Shown: one piece after another, positions 1-15,174 of the stretch | Layout: each line of letters opens with the position of its first letter | How positions within the stretch are numbered: the first letter of the stretch is position 1 | NCBI GenBank assembly: GCA_028023455.1 | Contig: JAQFVV010000153.1 | Coordinates: 746,001 to 810,000 of the forward strand | Direction of reading: 5' to 3' | Source of the DNA: Epiperipatus broadwayi | Lineage: Eukaryota > Onychophora > Udeonychophora > Euonychophora > Peripatidae | DNA: 64,000 bases | Translations under genes and position numbers: made by a program | The notes under the pieces: generated by a model | What the model was told of the DNA's origin: nothing | Database searches by the model: none | What the model saw: only the letters and a program-made list of their open reading frames with translations

Positions 1-235
1 AATAAAATAAAAACTCCATAGGAAGGGACCGAGATCCTTTTTGCTGACTTACAATCCCATCCGTAGGCAAAGGGTTGGTGCGGTGTATTCAGCGATTCTG
101 CACGTAGCGAAACTTATACTACATCTACTAATTACACAAATATATCCAATCCATTGACCCAATTCAACAATGACACAAATAACCTAAGATTACCCTCCCC
201 TAATATAACTTTACAAATCTATATAGCCATTCATG
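1..235. other. Unassigned flank
   Basis: The first 120 bases are less AT-rich than most of the window (GGGTTGGTGCGGTGTATTCA, then CTGCACGTAGCGAAAC), which suggests the end of a repeat or coding remnant continuing from outside. No frame is open for a useful length and I do not recognise it. Confidence 0.3.
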
Positions 236-1415
236 CCTGACTTAAATTTAACATTTAAATACGTTCGCACAAATGCATTTTATAAAATTTGTTTTAAAAT
301 GTTGAGTACAGATCTGCTGCACAGATTCCACGGTCAAAAACATTTCGAATTCAACACAACCGGTCAAAATACAAAGTCCTCGATAAACGTCACTTGCATA
401 GGGAATATACAAATCCCATTAGCATTCATCGTAAGATGCTTGCAGTGATATTGTTGACATATATTCTAATCGAATGTGAAAACCACAACATTATCAACCG
501 CTAACGAATCTATGCAACGTCTATACCCAACCTAAATTTCATCATTTAAAATTTAAACAACAAATAATTTATACAATAAGAGAAAAAAAAAATGGAAATG
601 ATTTTTATCAATCGGAAAACATATAAAATTAAACATTATTAATTGATTTTAAACTTAAAAGTCAGATAGAAGTTCATAAGCTTGAATGAAAGTTCTTAGT
701 TATTTTTAAATTTAGAGTTCATGTCAATATAGCTTAGAGTAGAAGAGTCCAGGTTCCTGTTTTTAATTCCCACGACATCTCCATTGGAAGATAATGTTCT
801 GGAGGTAGCATTAGCTGGTTCCATTCTTGTATCACAGTCTTTTCATTTTATTTTTTTTTTAAAACAAACAAAAAAAAATGAGAGAGAACGGCAAGTGCGT
901 CCTACCATTCTCATCAAATCAAGTCCGAAAAAACTGTCTGGAACTCAATATTTCTCTTTTTATAGTAAATCTCCAGATTGAATGAACAAAGACATCACTA
1001 ATCCAAATTTTCGTTTGGGTCCGGGCTGAGGCTTGGTGCTTCCATTGGTCAAGCTAATTTCTTTTTATTTTCTTATCTATCTTTCATCAGATCATTTTAA
1101 TTATACAAGAGCCCGAAGCTAGCTTGCTTTTCAAACAATTTATAAACAATCATTTCCATTTACAGATTACATTAATTAATACCTGTTTTTATTTTTAAAT
1201 CTTGTACTTTTTTATAAAAAAAGTACGTTCAAATACTTATTTGTTTTTTGTTTTTTAAAAAAATATTTTTAAAGTTTGGCCTCTGTGCGAATGTATATAC
1301 GTTTAACAATATTTTAATTTTAGCATTTAGTTTTTTACTTTTATTTGCGAACTTTTAAGTTTTTATTTTAAATAAATGTAACGACATATTTATATATCGT
1401 TACAATATATATATA
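236..1415 (+). repeat. Dispersed repeat segment A, copy 1
   Basis: This segment aligns by eye, with gaps, to 16335-18085. Shared landmarks include ATGTTGAGTA, AATCTATGCA followed by CTACACCCAAC-like sequence, AAAATGGAAATGATTT, TTAATTATA(C/T)AAGAGCCC, and CAATCATTTCCATTTAC, ending at GTTACAATATATATATAT. Small open frames inside (for example 784-981) are not conserved in frame between the copies, so I regard the segment as non-coding repeat. No terminal repeats or target-site duplication could be fixed, and the family is unknown. Confidence 0.6.
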
Positions 1416-2984
1416 TATGTTTTTCTTTGCTTATTACTTTATTTGAGTCCTATGTATTTTTCTGTTATTGATATTTTTTATTTATTCATCTTCTTTTGTG
1501 GTATATATATGCCTATTCATGATTCTGAAATTTGGCAATAATGGTGATATGTAGAGTGAACAAAAAAACTATGTGAATCACTTTGAAATATTAATAATTA
1601 TAATGTATAAAAACATGATAATATATAGATAATTCATGTGTTAGAAAAGGTTTTGTGACTTACAAATGTATTTGTTTATTTTATATGTCATAAACTGTTA
1701 TGTTTATATAGACCATATATATTTATTTAACCATTTTAAAATATTAAGATTTTTTGGAAGATTTAAAATTATTCTAATAGAGTTTAAGACAGTGTCTTGT
1801 GAAAATGTAGGCTAGATGCCATAGTAATGGAGGATTATTATTGAAAATAACTATTAGAAGAGTTATAACAAATTTTGTTGTCAATTCTTTCATGTTTTTT
1901 TATATAATTGCAAACTTTATCTGAATTTCATTCTATTAAAGAATTGCTGAGTAGAGAAAAAAGTTACTATCTGGGAAAACTAATTTCTCCTGCTCATCCT
2001 CCCCAATAATTACCATCTGTAGGAAGAAAAAGAAATCATCAGCAGGCATGCCTTTAAAGAGAAATCACTATCAAAATGAATACCTATTCCTGTCCTGGAA
2101 ATCAATTTAAGAACTATTTAAGAATATCTGAAATAATTGTGTCTTCTTCTATTAATTCATCTTGGTTTAACTAGAATAAAAAGATATGTTAAGAAAATCA
2201 ATTTTGAATCATTTAAAAGTTATGAATTTGCCATTAGAGGTCATCTTACATGTTAATAAAATTTACACAAGGATAAATATTGATGCTGCAGACAACTGTC
2301 AATTTTCAAGAGAAAGTAAAAATCTAAATGATAACAGTTTGATTATTATTTTTTTTATTTTTTAAAGTACACACATTTTATTTTAATTTTTATTTATCAT
2401 GATAACACAATACTATATTAAATATCATTTATTAATTTTTCTTTTTTTTTGTTTGTTTAAAAAATATATTTACTGTACATCTAATATACATATAGGGTTT
2501 AATAAATGCTAGGCATTAATTTATTACTATTATCATTGAAACTCAATTAATTTTTTATAAGCAACTTATAATTTAAATGTGAGATAAATTTATTTGCTCT
2601 AAAGATATGCTTGAAGGGTTGAATTATTATATTAATACATTTTACATGATGTTATATACATAAAACTCAGAATTCTTTATGATTCATGAGAGCTTTTTTT
2701 TAAATATTAATATTACTGTAGTTTGAGGGTAACTTATTAATAGACTCTCAGAATTAAGTGTAATGTAGTTGAATATATTAATCTAATAGATTAGGTCTGA
2801 GGATCTTGGATTAACTTGAAAAGTTCATACTGAAGCATTTCAAAAGGGAGCATAATTTAGGATACCAATGATTATATACAAAAATGAAATGTGGCCTATA
2901 GTGTTAAGATAATATCGATACTTTTTTTTAATTTTTCAATTATAAGGTTAATGTGACCTCTTTGAAAATGTATCTATAATTTTA
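1416..2984. other. AT-rich stretch without recognised features
   Basis: Simple A/T-rich sequence with short (TA)n runs near 1404 and 1500. I see no credible open frame, RNA gene or repeat boundary. The matching interval of the second repeat copy (before 15175) is not clearly alignable. Confidence 0.5.
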
Positions 2985-3958
<974 letters not shown>

Positions 3959-4332
3959 TTGGTGCAACCAACTAAGAGCCCAAAATATGGGCAAGTGACT
4001 ACGATTAAAGTCATGTGTTTTGAGAGAGTGTATAATTATTTTTTCTTAACCAGTACTAAGGTTTATTCTGATAACAGTGATTTGATATGCAGTAGATCTA
4101 GAATTAATGTTTAAATTACAAAGTCAATAGATGATCATCATTCCTATATAGGGAAAGCAAAATATATTATTATACAAATTCGGCTTGTGCATACATAGGC
4201 TTATGTAGCTTATACAAATGTTTTAAGCTTATTTCCATTATATATCACTATCATAGTTTGAAACCTTTTAACTTTGAGCATCAAAATTTTATATCTCAGT
4301 ATTGCTTGAGTGCAAATGTCGTCGTCGTCTTT
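3959..4332. other. Unassigned spacer
   Basis: AT-rich sequence between repeat B and the microsatellite at 4333. No coding potential or recognised motif. A short GTCGTCGTC run immediately precedes the ATT array. Confidence 0.4.
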
Positions 4333-4574
<242 letters not shown>

Positions 4575-4595
4575 GATGATGTTTCAAAGCAAAAC

Positions 4596-4601
4596 TTTAT
4601 T
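4596..4601 (-). promoter_or_regulatory. AATAAA polyadenylation-type signal of the LINE
   Basis: On the minus strand AATAAAG sits about 20 bases before the AAT tail. The copy at 60994-61777 has AATAAAG at the equivalent place (61754-61759). Conservation of AATAAA, a short spacer, then TTTGAAACAT in both copies marks the element's 3' end. Confidence 0.6.
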
Positions 4602-4825
4602 GAGTCTAAAAAGTTACAGAGTCACATCTAGTAGTATATTGATTTGTTACAAATGCAAAACAAATTACAACAACTTTTAGTATACAAGTCTTTATCATTT
4701 CGGCATACTTTTTTGCTTGTTTTTAAACTTGGTTTTCTATTTAGTTCAGTTAATGCTTGCATCTCTTTGAAATTGGAAAAATGCTGATGTTGAAATGTCA
4801 TCATCTATTGTATTGGACTTATATT

Positions 4826-7800
4826 TCATAGACTGGATTTTTGTTTCAAGTATGACCATGTGGCTACAAACACATCTGGTTGAGCTAGGATGCTGTCTCT
4901 TTTTCTGAACAGTTCTAGTTTTATTGAATATGTTGCTTTGTGGCATCGAGGGCTATTAGCAAGTGCAAAAGTGTATCTGGTACACCGGTAGGCATAAAGG
5001 CTGAATGTTGCTGCATAAATAGCAGGGATGATGCCTTTTTTAAATGTATTTATTATTTCAGCAATTGAAATGATAGCCTTTCCATATATGGTGAACATTG
5101 TGTGATGTATTGTTTCTAGGACACTGCAGGAATGAAGAAAATGATCTTGTGTCTTTTCTTTTCTATAACATAGCTCACACATGGGATCTATATTTGTATA
5201 GAATCTATGAAATCTAAGGAAATGTGTTGTAGGTAGAGTATTAAGATTAAGCTTAAGTAGAAAATCAAATAATTTTGGTTCTAGTGACCATTTTCTGAAT
5301 TGTTGCAGTAGTTGCCTGTTGTCTATCCCAAGAACTGATGGATGTATATTAGGTGTCTGGTTTGGGTATAGTATATTATAAATGTCCCAGTATGTATACT
5401 TGTCATTATTGAGTGATATTTTGATTGTATATTGGCTTGAGTTCTTCAATCAGTGTGGATAGATATCCATATGAAGAAGGTGGTCTGTCTGTGGGTATTA
5501 TACTGATCACACACTCCAGGTCTGGAAATCTTTTTATGGTTGCTGTTATTAGATTTACTGATGACTGTGTGTAAAAAACATTGATTGTATGGAGTCCAAG
5601 TCCATTGCTATGTGGTGGTCTGCTCAGATTTTTTAAAGGGATCGCCATTGTTTTTTTCTTCCATATTAGTTTGTTACAGATTGATGAGATTTTAAATATG
5701 AATGTTTTTGCAAATTTGATTGTAGGTGTGTAGTAGGTAATTTTTGTAATTATAAGTTGATTAAATAGTACTTCCTTTGTGTATATTGACAGGTATGACT
5801 TTAAAATTGAGGCTGTGATTTTTTCAGCATCTTTTTTTAATTTATTTTGAATTTTTTGCCTCATTCCATTAGTTTCAAGGGAGAATGGGAAACCAAGGAA
5901 AGCAGATGGTTGACCATTAAACATCTCTGTACAGTTCTTACCTGTGTATATTGACCATGCAGCAGTTTTATTTGTGTTAATTTTTAAATTAACATTTGAG
6001 GTATAATTCTTGATTATCTCTTGTAATATGAAGAAGTTCTTTTTAGAGGGGAGAAAAACAGTTACATCATCCATATAGGCTATGAATGATATATTTAAAG
6101 CAGTGTTTGGGATTTGAATGCCTTTTATTTTTTTCTGTATTTCAATTAATAGAGGGTTTATATATATTGTGAAAAGCAAGGCACTGAGGGGAAATCCTTG
6201 TGGGATGGATTGACTTAGTCTGAAGGCTGGTGATTTTTTCCCATTCAATGTGATGTGAATTTCACAGCTGAGTAGCATATTGGCTATTATATATAGTAGG
6301 GATGGAGGTGTTGTTGATTTTTTTCAGCACATCTAATAATTTGGCTATAGGCACTGAGTCAAAGGCTGCCTGAATGTCTAGTTGAACTATAATTGGTGCA
6401 TATTTCTTTCTTTTTTTTACTACTTCAATAATTGTTTTGTACATTAAGGCACCCTGGGCAATGGATGATTCTTTTTTGGAATATTGTGCTGATGATAACA
6501 CAGGGAGTATGTGTTGTTCTATTTTCTCCTTTATTACTCTTTCAAAAATTTTTATTCCTCAAGGTCCCATTACAATTGGTCATTGATTAGATAAAGATGA
6601 TATTGCTGTTGTTTTTTTATTAAATGGAACCATTGCAATTGGTTATAGACTTTGTATGTTGTAAATTTCTTGAGATATGTAATTGGCTAGATCGCACAGG
6701 TATTTGGCTGTGAAGTGACTAAGATGTTTGACCGCAAATTTGGGAATTCCTTGTGGTCCTGGGTGACATGTGTTTGTTATTGTTGCAAGTTGAAATACAA
6801 TGTCAGTTGTTGTTATTGGTGTGTCTGTTTCAGGATCTCCAAATATGTCTTCATTTGGTATGTACACTCTTTATTTTTGCAGGTTTTTTTTAAAGTGTTG
6901 ATATATTGGGTTTATAATGTTATGTCCAGTTGTTATAGATCCATCTATTTCAAATGCCATAGGCACTCTGACTGTGGATGGGTATCCCAATGCCCACCAT
7001 ATGTATGCTCTGGTCCAAGTGTGTTGTTGTGTAAGGTATATTTTTTTCTTTTTTATTGCTACATATTGCTTTAGTGTGTTGCATGTACTGTTGTACATTT
7101 CTGTAAGTTTTTTAATTTGTGTTTGATTATCTGTAGTTGGTCTGGAAATGGTTATTCTTTTATATAGTTCATCTTCCAAAGCTAATAATCTGGTGGGGGG
7201 TGTAGAATTGCAAGTAATATGATTGATGTTGAAAGAAAGTGTATTGGTGAATGCTATATACTTTTGTACTGGATCGAGTGACATGTTTTGAAGTTTTTGA
7301 AGCATTATATATGTTTCTGAATATAGGAATTCAGTTGTTTGTGCTGGAAGAAGTATCTGCATAGTCTTTTGAAGGGCTATTGTTGTATTCTGTATTTTTG
7401 TTAGGTCAAGGGTGATGAACTGGGCAGCATGATCTGAGATTATAGATGGACAAGAGTTCAATATTAAAATAATGATGTAACATTGGTGAGTAGAAACACA
7501 AATAAATAAGTGACTTATATCTATTGTTATTAAAATATATTGAGTTTGATGGGAGAAAACCTTCAGCACTCATAAGTGGGATTGTTATTTGATGGATCCA
7601 TTTAGTGACAAAAGTTTGGTAGGTCATGTTGAAATCTCCCAGGAGTATTATGGGATTTGGTGTTGCTGTAAGCATCAAATTTATTGTTGCTATTACTTTG
7701 GAGATGATGACAGGGCCTGGTGGTATATAGACAAATACTAGGTTAATTGTGATATTTTTATGATGGAGAGTTATTGTGATAAGATTAGAGTCAATATATA

Positions 7801-8061
7801 TAATTTTAAAAGAATCAAAAGGGCAGTTGTGGGATATAATTATACCTGTGTCACCTGATGGTGATGATGATTGCCTTGAGCAGGCACAAAACCCTTGGCT
7901 GACTAAATATTTTGATGGATCAATTTGAGAGCTGCTGTATATTTTTGTTTCCAATAGCCCCAGTATGTGTGGTTGTGTTGTATATAACCATTTTTTGAGT
8001 TCAAAAAGCTTTTGGTGGCATTTATGCCTCTAATGTTGAGAGATCCGATTTTTATCTTCAT
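4826..8061 (-). pseudogene. LINE ORF2: AP endonuclease plus reverse transcriptase, frameshifted
   Basis: The frame opens at 8061 with MKIKIGSLNIRGINATK, the usual endonuclease start. Next come LLETKIY (about 7950), ILLGDFNM (about 7640) and SDHA (about 7430), the Mg-binding and catalytic landmarks of AP-type endonucleases. The RT follows: VQLDIQAAFDSV (about 6380), the degenerate SQSIPQGFPLSALLF (about 6200) where families usually have RQGCPLSPLLF, and IAYMDDVTVFLPS (about 6080). The segment ending in IWKKKTMAIPLKNLSRPP...GLGLH (about 5600) is the post-RT region typical of L1/Tx1 elements. A C-terminal CELCYRKEKTQDHFLHSC (about 5170) resembles their C-x2-C...H...C motif. Coding is split over at least five frame segments with a gap near 6500-6640, so no functional protein is expected. 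The product would nick the target and copy its own RNA there. Confidence 0.88.
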
Positions 8062-8355
8062 ATTTTTTTTGGATAATTTTATAACAGGGTATTGACTTTT
8101 ATTTCTTTTTGAGGTCTAAATTTTTGTTTATATTGCAGTAGATGGATGCTGATACATATTTAAGACTTTTTAGGGTTTATTATCAGTTTTCCTTTCATTT
8201 AATATTGGTTCAGACTCTATATACAGGCAATTTATGTTGAAACTGATTTGTTGCTGGCTTAAATCCATTTCTATTTCATCATTTTTTAGGCTGTATATGT
8301 CTGATGAGTTGTGTTTTTGGTCTGTTTTTTTTTTGCCTTTTTGGATTCATGGTTT

Positions 8356-9690
8356 TTAGGTGGAATGGGTGGAAGAGGGAGGTTCTATTACATTCATTAC
8401 ATTTGATGCAGTTTTGTTTATTATTGTAGTTTGTTTTTCTATTGGTGTCCTTATATTATCTAGATTTATAGTTTCATTATATAGCTGTGTGTGTTTATTT
8501 TCTGTTTGTTGATTTTTACTTGATACACTTTTTATTTTATTGAGATGCTGATCCTGTGATGTAATTGCTGCGTTTTGTGTTGTGGTTTCTTGAGAGTTAT
8601 TTTCATTTGAATCTTGGGTGTCTATGTTATTTTTTGTGTTATTATTTTTTTGGTTGGTCTTTGGGATTGGCAATTCTGCTCCATTATCATTTTTGTTTGT
8701 GGGTGTTTGCCTGTTTTTTCCTGATTTCTATTATTGGGTTGTCAATGGATGTAGTGTTATTAAAAATTTTATTTTCATCATCAATAGGTTGTTCTGGGGA
8801 GAGGATTTTGGTTTGTTCACAGTGATTGCCTTTTGTGTTATTGGACTGAGTTGCTATGTGGCCTCTCTGTCCACAGCCAAAACAATGTGGCTTGAAACCT
8901 CTTATGTAAAGAGAGAGTGTCGCTTCTTGATCTGTAATTTGTGTTGGGATTGTGGCAGCATCTACATTTTTATGGAGTTTTATTTTAAATTCAAAATGAT
9001 TACTACATATCGGTATAGGTGTGTCTTTTAAATATAGTGGCTGTAGGGCAATTACTTTTCCAAACAGGTTTATCATTTTTTGAAAATCTTGTAAGTTGTA
9101 TTTAAGATAAGTATTTTTTAGCACTCCTGTAATAATATTTTTTCAGTTTTCATCTATAATTATGAGTGCGTAACTATTGAGTGCTAAAATAGTGGATTGA
9201 AAATGTTCTTTTTGCTGCTGAGTATAAAAATCAATGATTATATATTGTGAATTTGGATGGTCTGTGATACAAGAGATTGTTTCCCATAGTGCATTTTGTG
9301 TAATTGCTTCATATAATAAAGCTTTTGGGAAATGATATAATAAGCATTGATTATCGTTTACAGTGAGTACTAGTGATGTTGGTGACAAAAACCTGCGAAA
9401 TGTTTCAAATAACATACAAGGCACCATATTATTGAAATGGTCCGTAACATTTTCAAGCGTTTTTTTGTCCAGATTGTGGCTGGGGGTTGATTTTTCTCTT
9501 GAGTGTGTAGATCAAGAATTTTTATATCATTTGTATTTGTTTTTCGGAAATGTGGTATTTGGGTTGGTGGTGTAATATTGCTGTTACTTTTAAGTATTTT
9601 TGCATCTGAAATAGGCGATGTTAAAACTAACGATGTTGTTAATTTCGTATTTGTGCTTAGCTCGCTCACACTTGACTGTGCAATAGCCAT
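8356..9690 (-). pseudogene. LINE ORF1: nucleic-acid-binding protein with CCHC knuckle, frameshifted
   Basis: Translation begins at 9690 (MAIAQSSVSEL) and continues through three frame segments (9690-9370, 9427-9143, 9124-8687) and an Asn/Gln/Thr-rich tail (8673-8356). The 9124-8687 segment contains FGKVIALQPLYL and IPTQITDQEATLSLYIRGF, the layout that precedes the zinc knuckle in L1/Tx1-type ORF1 proteins. The knuckle itself, CFGCGQRGHIATQ (about 8870), fits C-x2-C-x4-H-x4-C except that the last Cys is Gln, so the finger is broken in this copy. The expected role is binding the element RNA. Frameshifts near 9400, 9135 and 8680 inactivate it. Confidence 0.78.
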
Positions 9691-9891
9691 GATTTATTAT
9701 TCTGACTCAAGTCAGTTTTTTTTTAAAAAAGATATGAATACATACCAATATTTTTTTAAAAATATTCTATTAATATATTATATGATTCGATTTGTCCTAT
9801 ATTACATTTGTTTTGTGGATAACAAGTTGAAAAAAAGAAAAATTTAAATACTTACAGCTTAATTCTTGCCTCAGCAGAGATTTGCTATGAA

Positions 9892-10203
<312 letters not shown>

Positions 10204-10540
10204 TGTGACGTGACAAGTGATTCATGTGATTTGAAGTGTTGATATTTTTTTTTTGCTGCGGGTCAATATTGGTAATGTTTGGACAATGTTTTAAAATAAT
10301 AAGGGAGAATATGGCATTATTAAACTAAAGAAACTGATCACTGGGATAAATGCAAAGCAATGTTTTTAGGGATAGATTTATCTACTTTCTTTATTTTATA
10401 TATGCTCTGTGTGATGATTTTTTTTTAATATAGGCAGTGGTGACAACCTCATGTAATATATAAGTATAATTGCAAATATATGTTGAATTTTACATATAAA
10501 TATTTCAATATCTAGATTTGTAATATACCAACTTTAGTGT
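10204..10540. other. Unassigned spacer
   Basis: AT-rich sequence downstream of the array. No open frame or recognised repeat. If segment B once continued to the right of its end at 3958, I cannot find the continuation here. Confidence 0.4.
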
Positions 10541-10547
10541 AAGTCTT

Positions 10548-11554
10548 ATGGATAACACTAATGAAATGTGGGTGCCTAGCATTAGTTTGTTTGACCTGAT
10601 AAATATGATGAAAGAAATAAAAAATAAGTTAAAGGCTAACTCTGTGAAATTGAAGACAGTAAATGCTAAAATAGATATTAATCCTGCCATGATAGATGCT
10701 AGTTTCACTAAATTGACAGCAGAAGTAGATAACACATTAAAAAAATTATGGACCAAATGCACTGCAGGTTTGAAAGAGTATAGAACTGAAGTCATTGGAT
10801 TCAGAGAAAGAATATAAGGCATGCAGTCAAATAATGATAAATGATTTAAATAGAGCTAATTTTGAGTTTGGAGAGACATGAGATGCAAGGGACAGTGATA
10901 GACCTTTTCCTAATAGTGATCTATTTTATTTGGTTCATATTTGCAAAATTAATGACTTTTTTAGAGACAAGAATTTTAGAGACTCACTGGTTTTATTACC
11001 ATGAAATGCATGCCTATGAATGTAAGGACTTTAATAACAGAGAGAGATTTAAGGTTATTGAAGACCTGTGATTGCTACCTGACATTAAGTTTCATAAGAA
11101 AAATATAGACAAATTTTATTATGAAGAGGGTGCTGTGATGAGTTTAAAATATTTTGACAAGTTTCATTTATGCAATAGTCATGAATGTAGACTTTTATAT
11201 GAGTATAATTAATTATAGAAAACTATTTGAAAGCCGAAACATATAAATAGATTTAGCTCTTGTCATTTTGTAGTCAACGGTGGTAGAGCAAATGTGAGAT
11301 ATTTGGATAATAATACAAATTTTAGAAATAGGATATACTGTTCAAATATAATAAAGAATGCAAACTATGAGTCTTTATGTTATAAAGAAAAGGGAAGTTA
11401 TAATTTCATATGGTATGTGGAAGCTATATTTTTAGCTGAATTAAAAAATAAATATCCTGGTAAAAATTTATACCATTGGTGTAATAACTACGGCCTATTC
11501 TATAAATACCCTACCAAAAAGAAATTGAAAGAAAAAAACAATAATAAGGTATAA
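10548..11554 (+). pseudogene. Unidentified decayed coding remnant with coiled-coil-like N-terminus
   Basis: Three open segments follow one another: 10548-10814 (LINMMKEIKNKLKANSVKLK, rich in Lys/Leu/Asp heptad-like spacing), 10862-11071 (includes HEMHAYECKDFNNRERFKV) and 11294-11554 (includes NANYESLCYKEKGSYNFIW and NKYPGKNLYHWCNNYGLFY). Composition is much more protein-like than the surrounding DNA, with aromatic residues and Cys/Trp spread as in a folded domain. The N-terminal segment resembles in style the minus-strand remnant at 43786-44083 (repeated NAKIDxN / DAKLDxK motifs), so the two may derive from one retroelement ORF1 or gag-like protein. I do not recognise the family and no retroelement ends are visible. 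Confidence 0.4.
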
Positions 11555-14500
11555 ATAAAATTAAGAATTAGAAGCTGTTATTCCTAATAAAATTTATTTA
11601 TTATGTAGAATTTTTTTTTTTTTCATATTTTAGAGTGAATTATTTTATTCACCAGCTATCTATAGGGTGTAGTGTTTTTGACTTATTTTTCGAATTTCCA
11701 TTCAGAATCAAATTTGGGATTATAGGCCACATGTTAATAATCTTGTCTTTCTGAAGAAATTATTCATATCTTCAAGTTCTATATTATTATGAAGGAATGT
11801 TATTATAGTGTAAGCTTTTGTTCACTGAGTTGTTGCAGTTAAAACCGTTTATGATTATGAATAAAATGTCCATCATTTTAAATCAATAAATAGTGATTAC
11901 AGACATAATAGATGATTTAATAGTTAATAAGTTAGTTCCTAATTGAAATTGAATTAAACCCCATGTTATTCACCCATACAAGCATCAAAGTAAAAAAAAA
12001 AAAATTTTATGAGGGACCCTACAAGATAGAGAAAAGATTGGAGTGAATGCATTATGATTGGTACATCAGATGGGCTAAGTGGAATTTATAATGCCCAGAG
12101 CCTCAGGCCAATATATCATAAAGGCCAGCATTGCTTTGACTCAAACCTGTCCCTATCAATCAATCTTCTTATCCTCATGAATTATATTTCAATATTATTA
12201 AGGGACTTGAAGGATATTAATATAACTTTAATAATTGTTAAACATTACCTTATGATGGCTGATTTTTTTAGAAGAGGATTACAAATGTTTACATTATGTA
12301 TTCCAGTTGGCATCATATCATGTTTTTAAAAAGAATTTTTTGTTGCTGTTTGGTTGTTGTTGTTATAATGAATTTAGTTAAATTGGAAAAATTTCCCATA
12401 ATATGTTAAATGCGAAAAGGTATGTTTCACTTGGGGGATTCCTATTGTTGTTTTATTGGTAGGTCATGTTGCAACTTTCAATTGATAGCAAGAGAATGTA
12501 CATTTTTTTGTTAGGCAAGGGAATTGGTAAAGATTGGAAGGATCCATCCTTTATCATCACTATAGTATTATATATTTATGCAAAATAAATACATAAAAAA
12601 GAACATATATATATTGAAATGGGATTATTTTGTCTAACATCCCATTTCACCCACTATGTCCCATAGTAGTATTCTTTCCTTAGTTCAAACCATCCAAGTC
12701 CACATATATTATCAGATATTAGTGTATATTAATGTATATGTACATGTATTTATATATATTTGCGTACATTTAGGTATATTAATGTCTGTATGCATATTGC
12801 TATATAATGCATATTCTAAGTTATAGATTATATATATTAAATTAAAAGTAAGTTGTGTAAACATTGTTGTATGTGTATGAGTGCACCTATATGTGAATGA
12901 AACTGTGACACAACAGATTTTATAAGTGTTGCAAAAATTATTTTATCTTTAAGTTATTATAAGATTTGAGTACAAATTTACTTTTGTTTGCATATAAATT
13001 TGCAATTCCAGAGGTGACAAGATTACACATATAACAGAATGTTTACTAAACTTAAATCTGTTTTGAAAAGATCACCTGTTTCTTGGAAAATCTCATGTCA
13101 CACACAACTGGTTTAATTTTGTGGGAACCAAGAGCAGATTTTTAAAATAAATTCTAAAATTGATTTTAAGACAAACGAAGTCAAGCTGCACTATTTTATA
13201 AATAAGTTAGGTTTCATTTTTGTCTTTTCTAAAGTTAATAAAGATATGTTAAACTTAAGATTAAAGTTTTATAAATTATAAACAAGTTCATGGCTTTTGC
13301 AGGGTGAAGTAAAAGAGTTAGTATAAAAGTCTCCAATATAAGCACTAAGGGTTCACTCTCTTAATTTGATGATTCAGTTGTTTCTGGGGACCATGCTTGA
13401 TTTTACAATGAAAACCATTGCCTAGAAGGCAAAAAATTTAATATCTTTCTTTGGGAGACCAGTCTATTGGAATGGAGAAGTTCAAGACCAACAGCCTACC
13501 AAGAAGACATTGGAAACAAGAAGACCAGTGGAGAACACCAGTGCCAAATGCCATGAAAGATGCCTCAGCTAAAAGAAGATTGATAACATTTCTTCCCATA
13601 GAGCTCTATAAAATTAAATCTTAAATTAAACTAATTTAATAATTTCTCAAGCTAGCTATAATGTTGAACATTCATAAACTTATAAACTTAAATAATTTCT
13701 TAATAAATAAACTTTGTAAAATAAACTCTTATGTAAATCTTAAGTAAAATTAATAATTGTAAGAGTCTTGCCTTTTAAATGAATCATAATAATTTAATAA
13801 TTCTCCTAACATAATAAGTGTAATCAGTTATTATATTATATCTATACTGCTCTAATCTGTGGTCATGCCTATTTTACATTATTTGTTAATACATTGACAT
13901 TTATGATATGCCATATTTCAAAATGGAGATTTTTAATATTAATAATATTAGAGAGATAATTAGAAGCACTCATGTAATTGATTTATGCTACTTATTTAAC
14001 AAACATAAATTTCCATTTTGATGACTCATATATTTAGTTAATCTACGACACATTTTAGCTTAACATAATTAAGATTTGCATGTTAGTACATTATGTTTAG
14101 TTAATCAAGAGCAAGAATGATATATATTTTAAAGCATATTATAAGTAATTAGTTAAGTCCCAAGTATACTTTACTCCTTCTTAGTTTATGATATAAACTA
14201 TTTGGATTCAATCAGTAAACTAGATCACTTTAACTACCTTTTTAGCATGTTTTGGGTATTCTAATCCATGAACTAATGTATAGTGGTGTCACAGATTAAA
14301 ACTATAGATTTAGCACTTTAGTTTAATACTTGAAATATTTTGGAAAGTGTTATGAATGTGTCCTTATAAAGCACACATGTGCTATATGCCTTGATATATA
14401 AATTTTTTAGTAAAATATACTTCTGATTTAAGATCATCCCATTAGTATTAGTTCAGACAGTTCTCTCTTAGAAGTGGAACACAAGGGTCCAGAACTGTAT

Positions 14501-15174
14501 ATTAAGCTGCTCTGATCTCCCGAACTATATGTTTTTTATATTTTGCAATAACAAGTCATATGGTTTATGGGAGCCAAGTACTTGGTACTGAATCCCATGA
14601 GTAATAACACATTTGGGACACAGACCTTATTTAGTTTATGTAACACTGTAGCCTCTGAAGCTACATTGCAAATCACCAGTTTGCCCTACATAATATTCTT
14701 CAGTTCAGCATTGATCTGAACACCAGATCTAGTTTATATAAAACAATCTGCATAGTGTGCACATTACTGCTCATTATGTAATTTTAATAAGTAAGTTATA
14801 AACAGAGCAAAACTCTCCATACAATATTAAATATGTAAGTTTAACTCTTGGTAAACCTCATAGGAATGTAATATCATAATTCAGGCATAATTAGATCATG
14901 AATATTAATATGTAATAATGTTAATTTTAAATTATTTAAAGTGCATAAAAGATGAGAACTTGTATTTAATTTCACTCATCATTGTAAAAACACCTGCGAG
15001 TGTCAAATAGCTATGTATTTCCATTTTTATTAATTTACTTATATTTTAATAATTAAATATTTTAAAACTTATAAAATGTTTAATGTGTTATTTGCCATCT
15101 TTCCTAAATCTTATCCAAATCTAATTTAATTTAGTGTTTGTTATTAATATATGCATTATCTATCTGATTTCAAT
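11555..15174. other. Long AT-rich interval with no gene seen
   Basis: Nothing here supports a gene. The open frame at 12054-12329 has no protein-like features. A less AT-rich patch at about 13300-13620 (GGGAGACCAGTCTATTGG, GACCAGTGGAGAACACCAG) could be an old repeat fragment. A short match to a dispersed repeat (GCAAAACTCTCCATACA) is listed separately at 14799-14830. Confidence 0.45.
14799..14830 (+). repeat. Fragment of dispersed GCAAAACTC repeat family
   Basis: AAACAGAGCAAAACTCTCC followed by ATACA matches the ends of copies at 19735-19815 (minus), 58997-59140 and 60433-60535. Only the terminal 30 bases or so are recognisable here. Confidence 0.4.

Noticed and set aside
6715-7126. Plus-strand open frames opposite LINE ORF2 (also 8565-9031 and 9363-9847)
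   Set aside because: They are antisense shadows of the minus-strand LINE coding region, rich in Cys/Phe/Val as expected from the complement.
12054-12329. 91-codon open frame
   Set aside because: No domain, no splice context, and composition compatible with chance.
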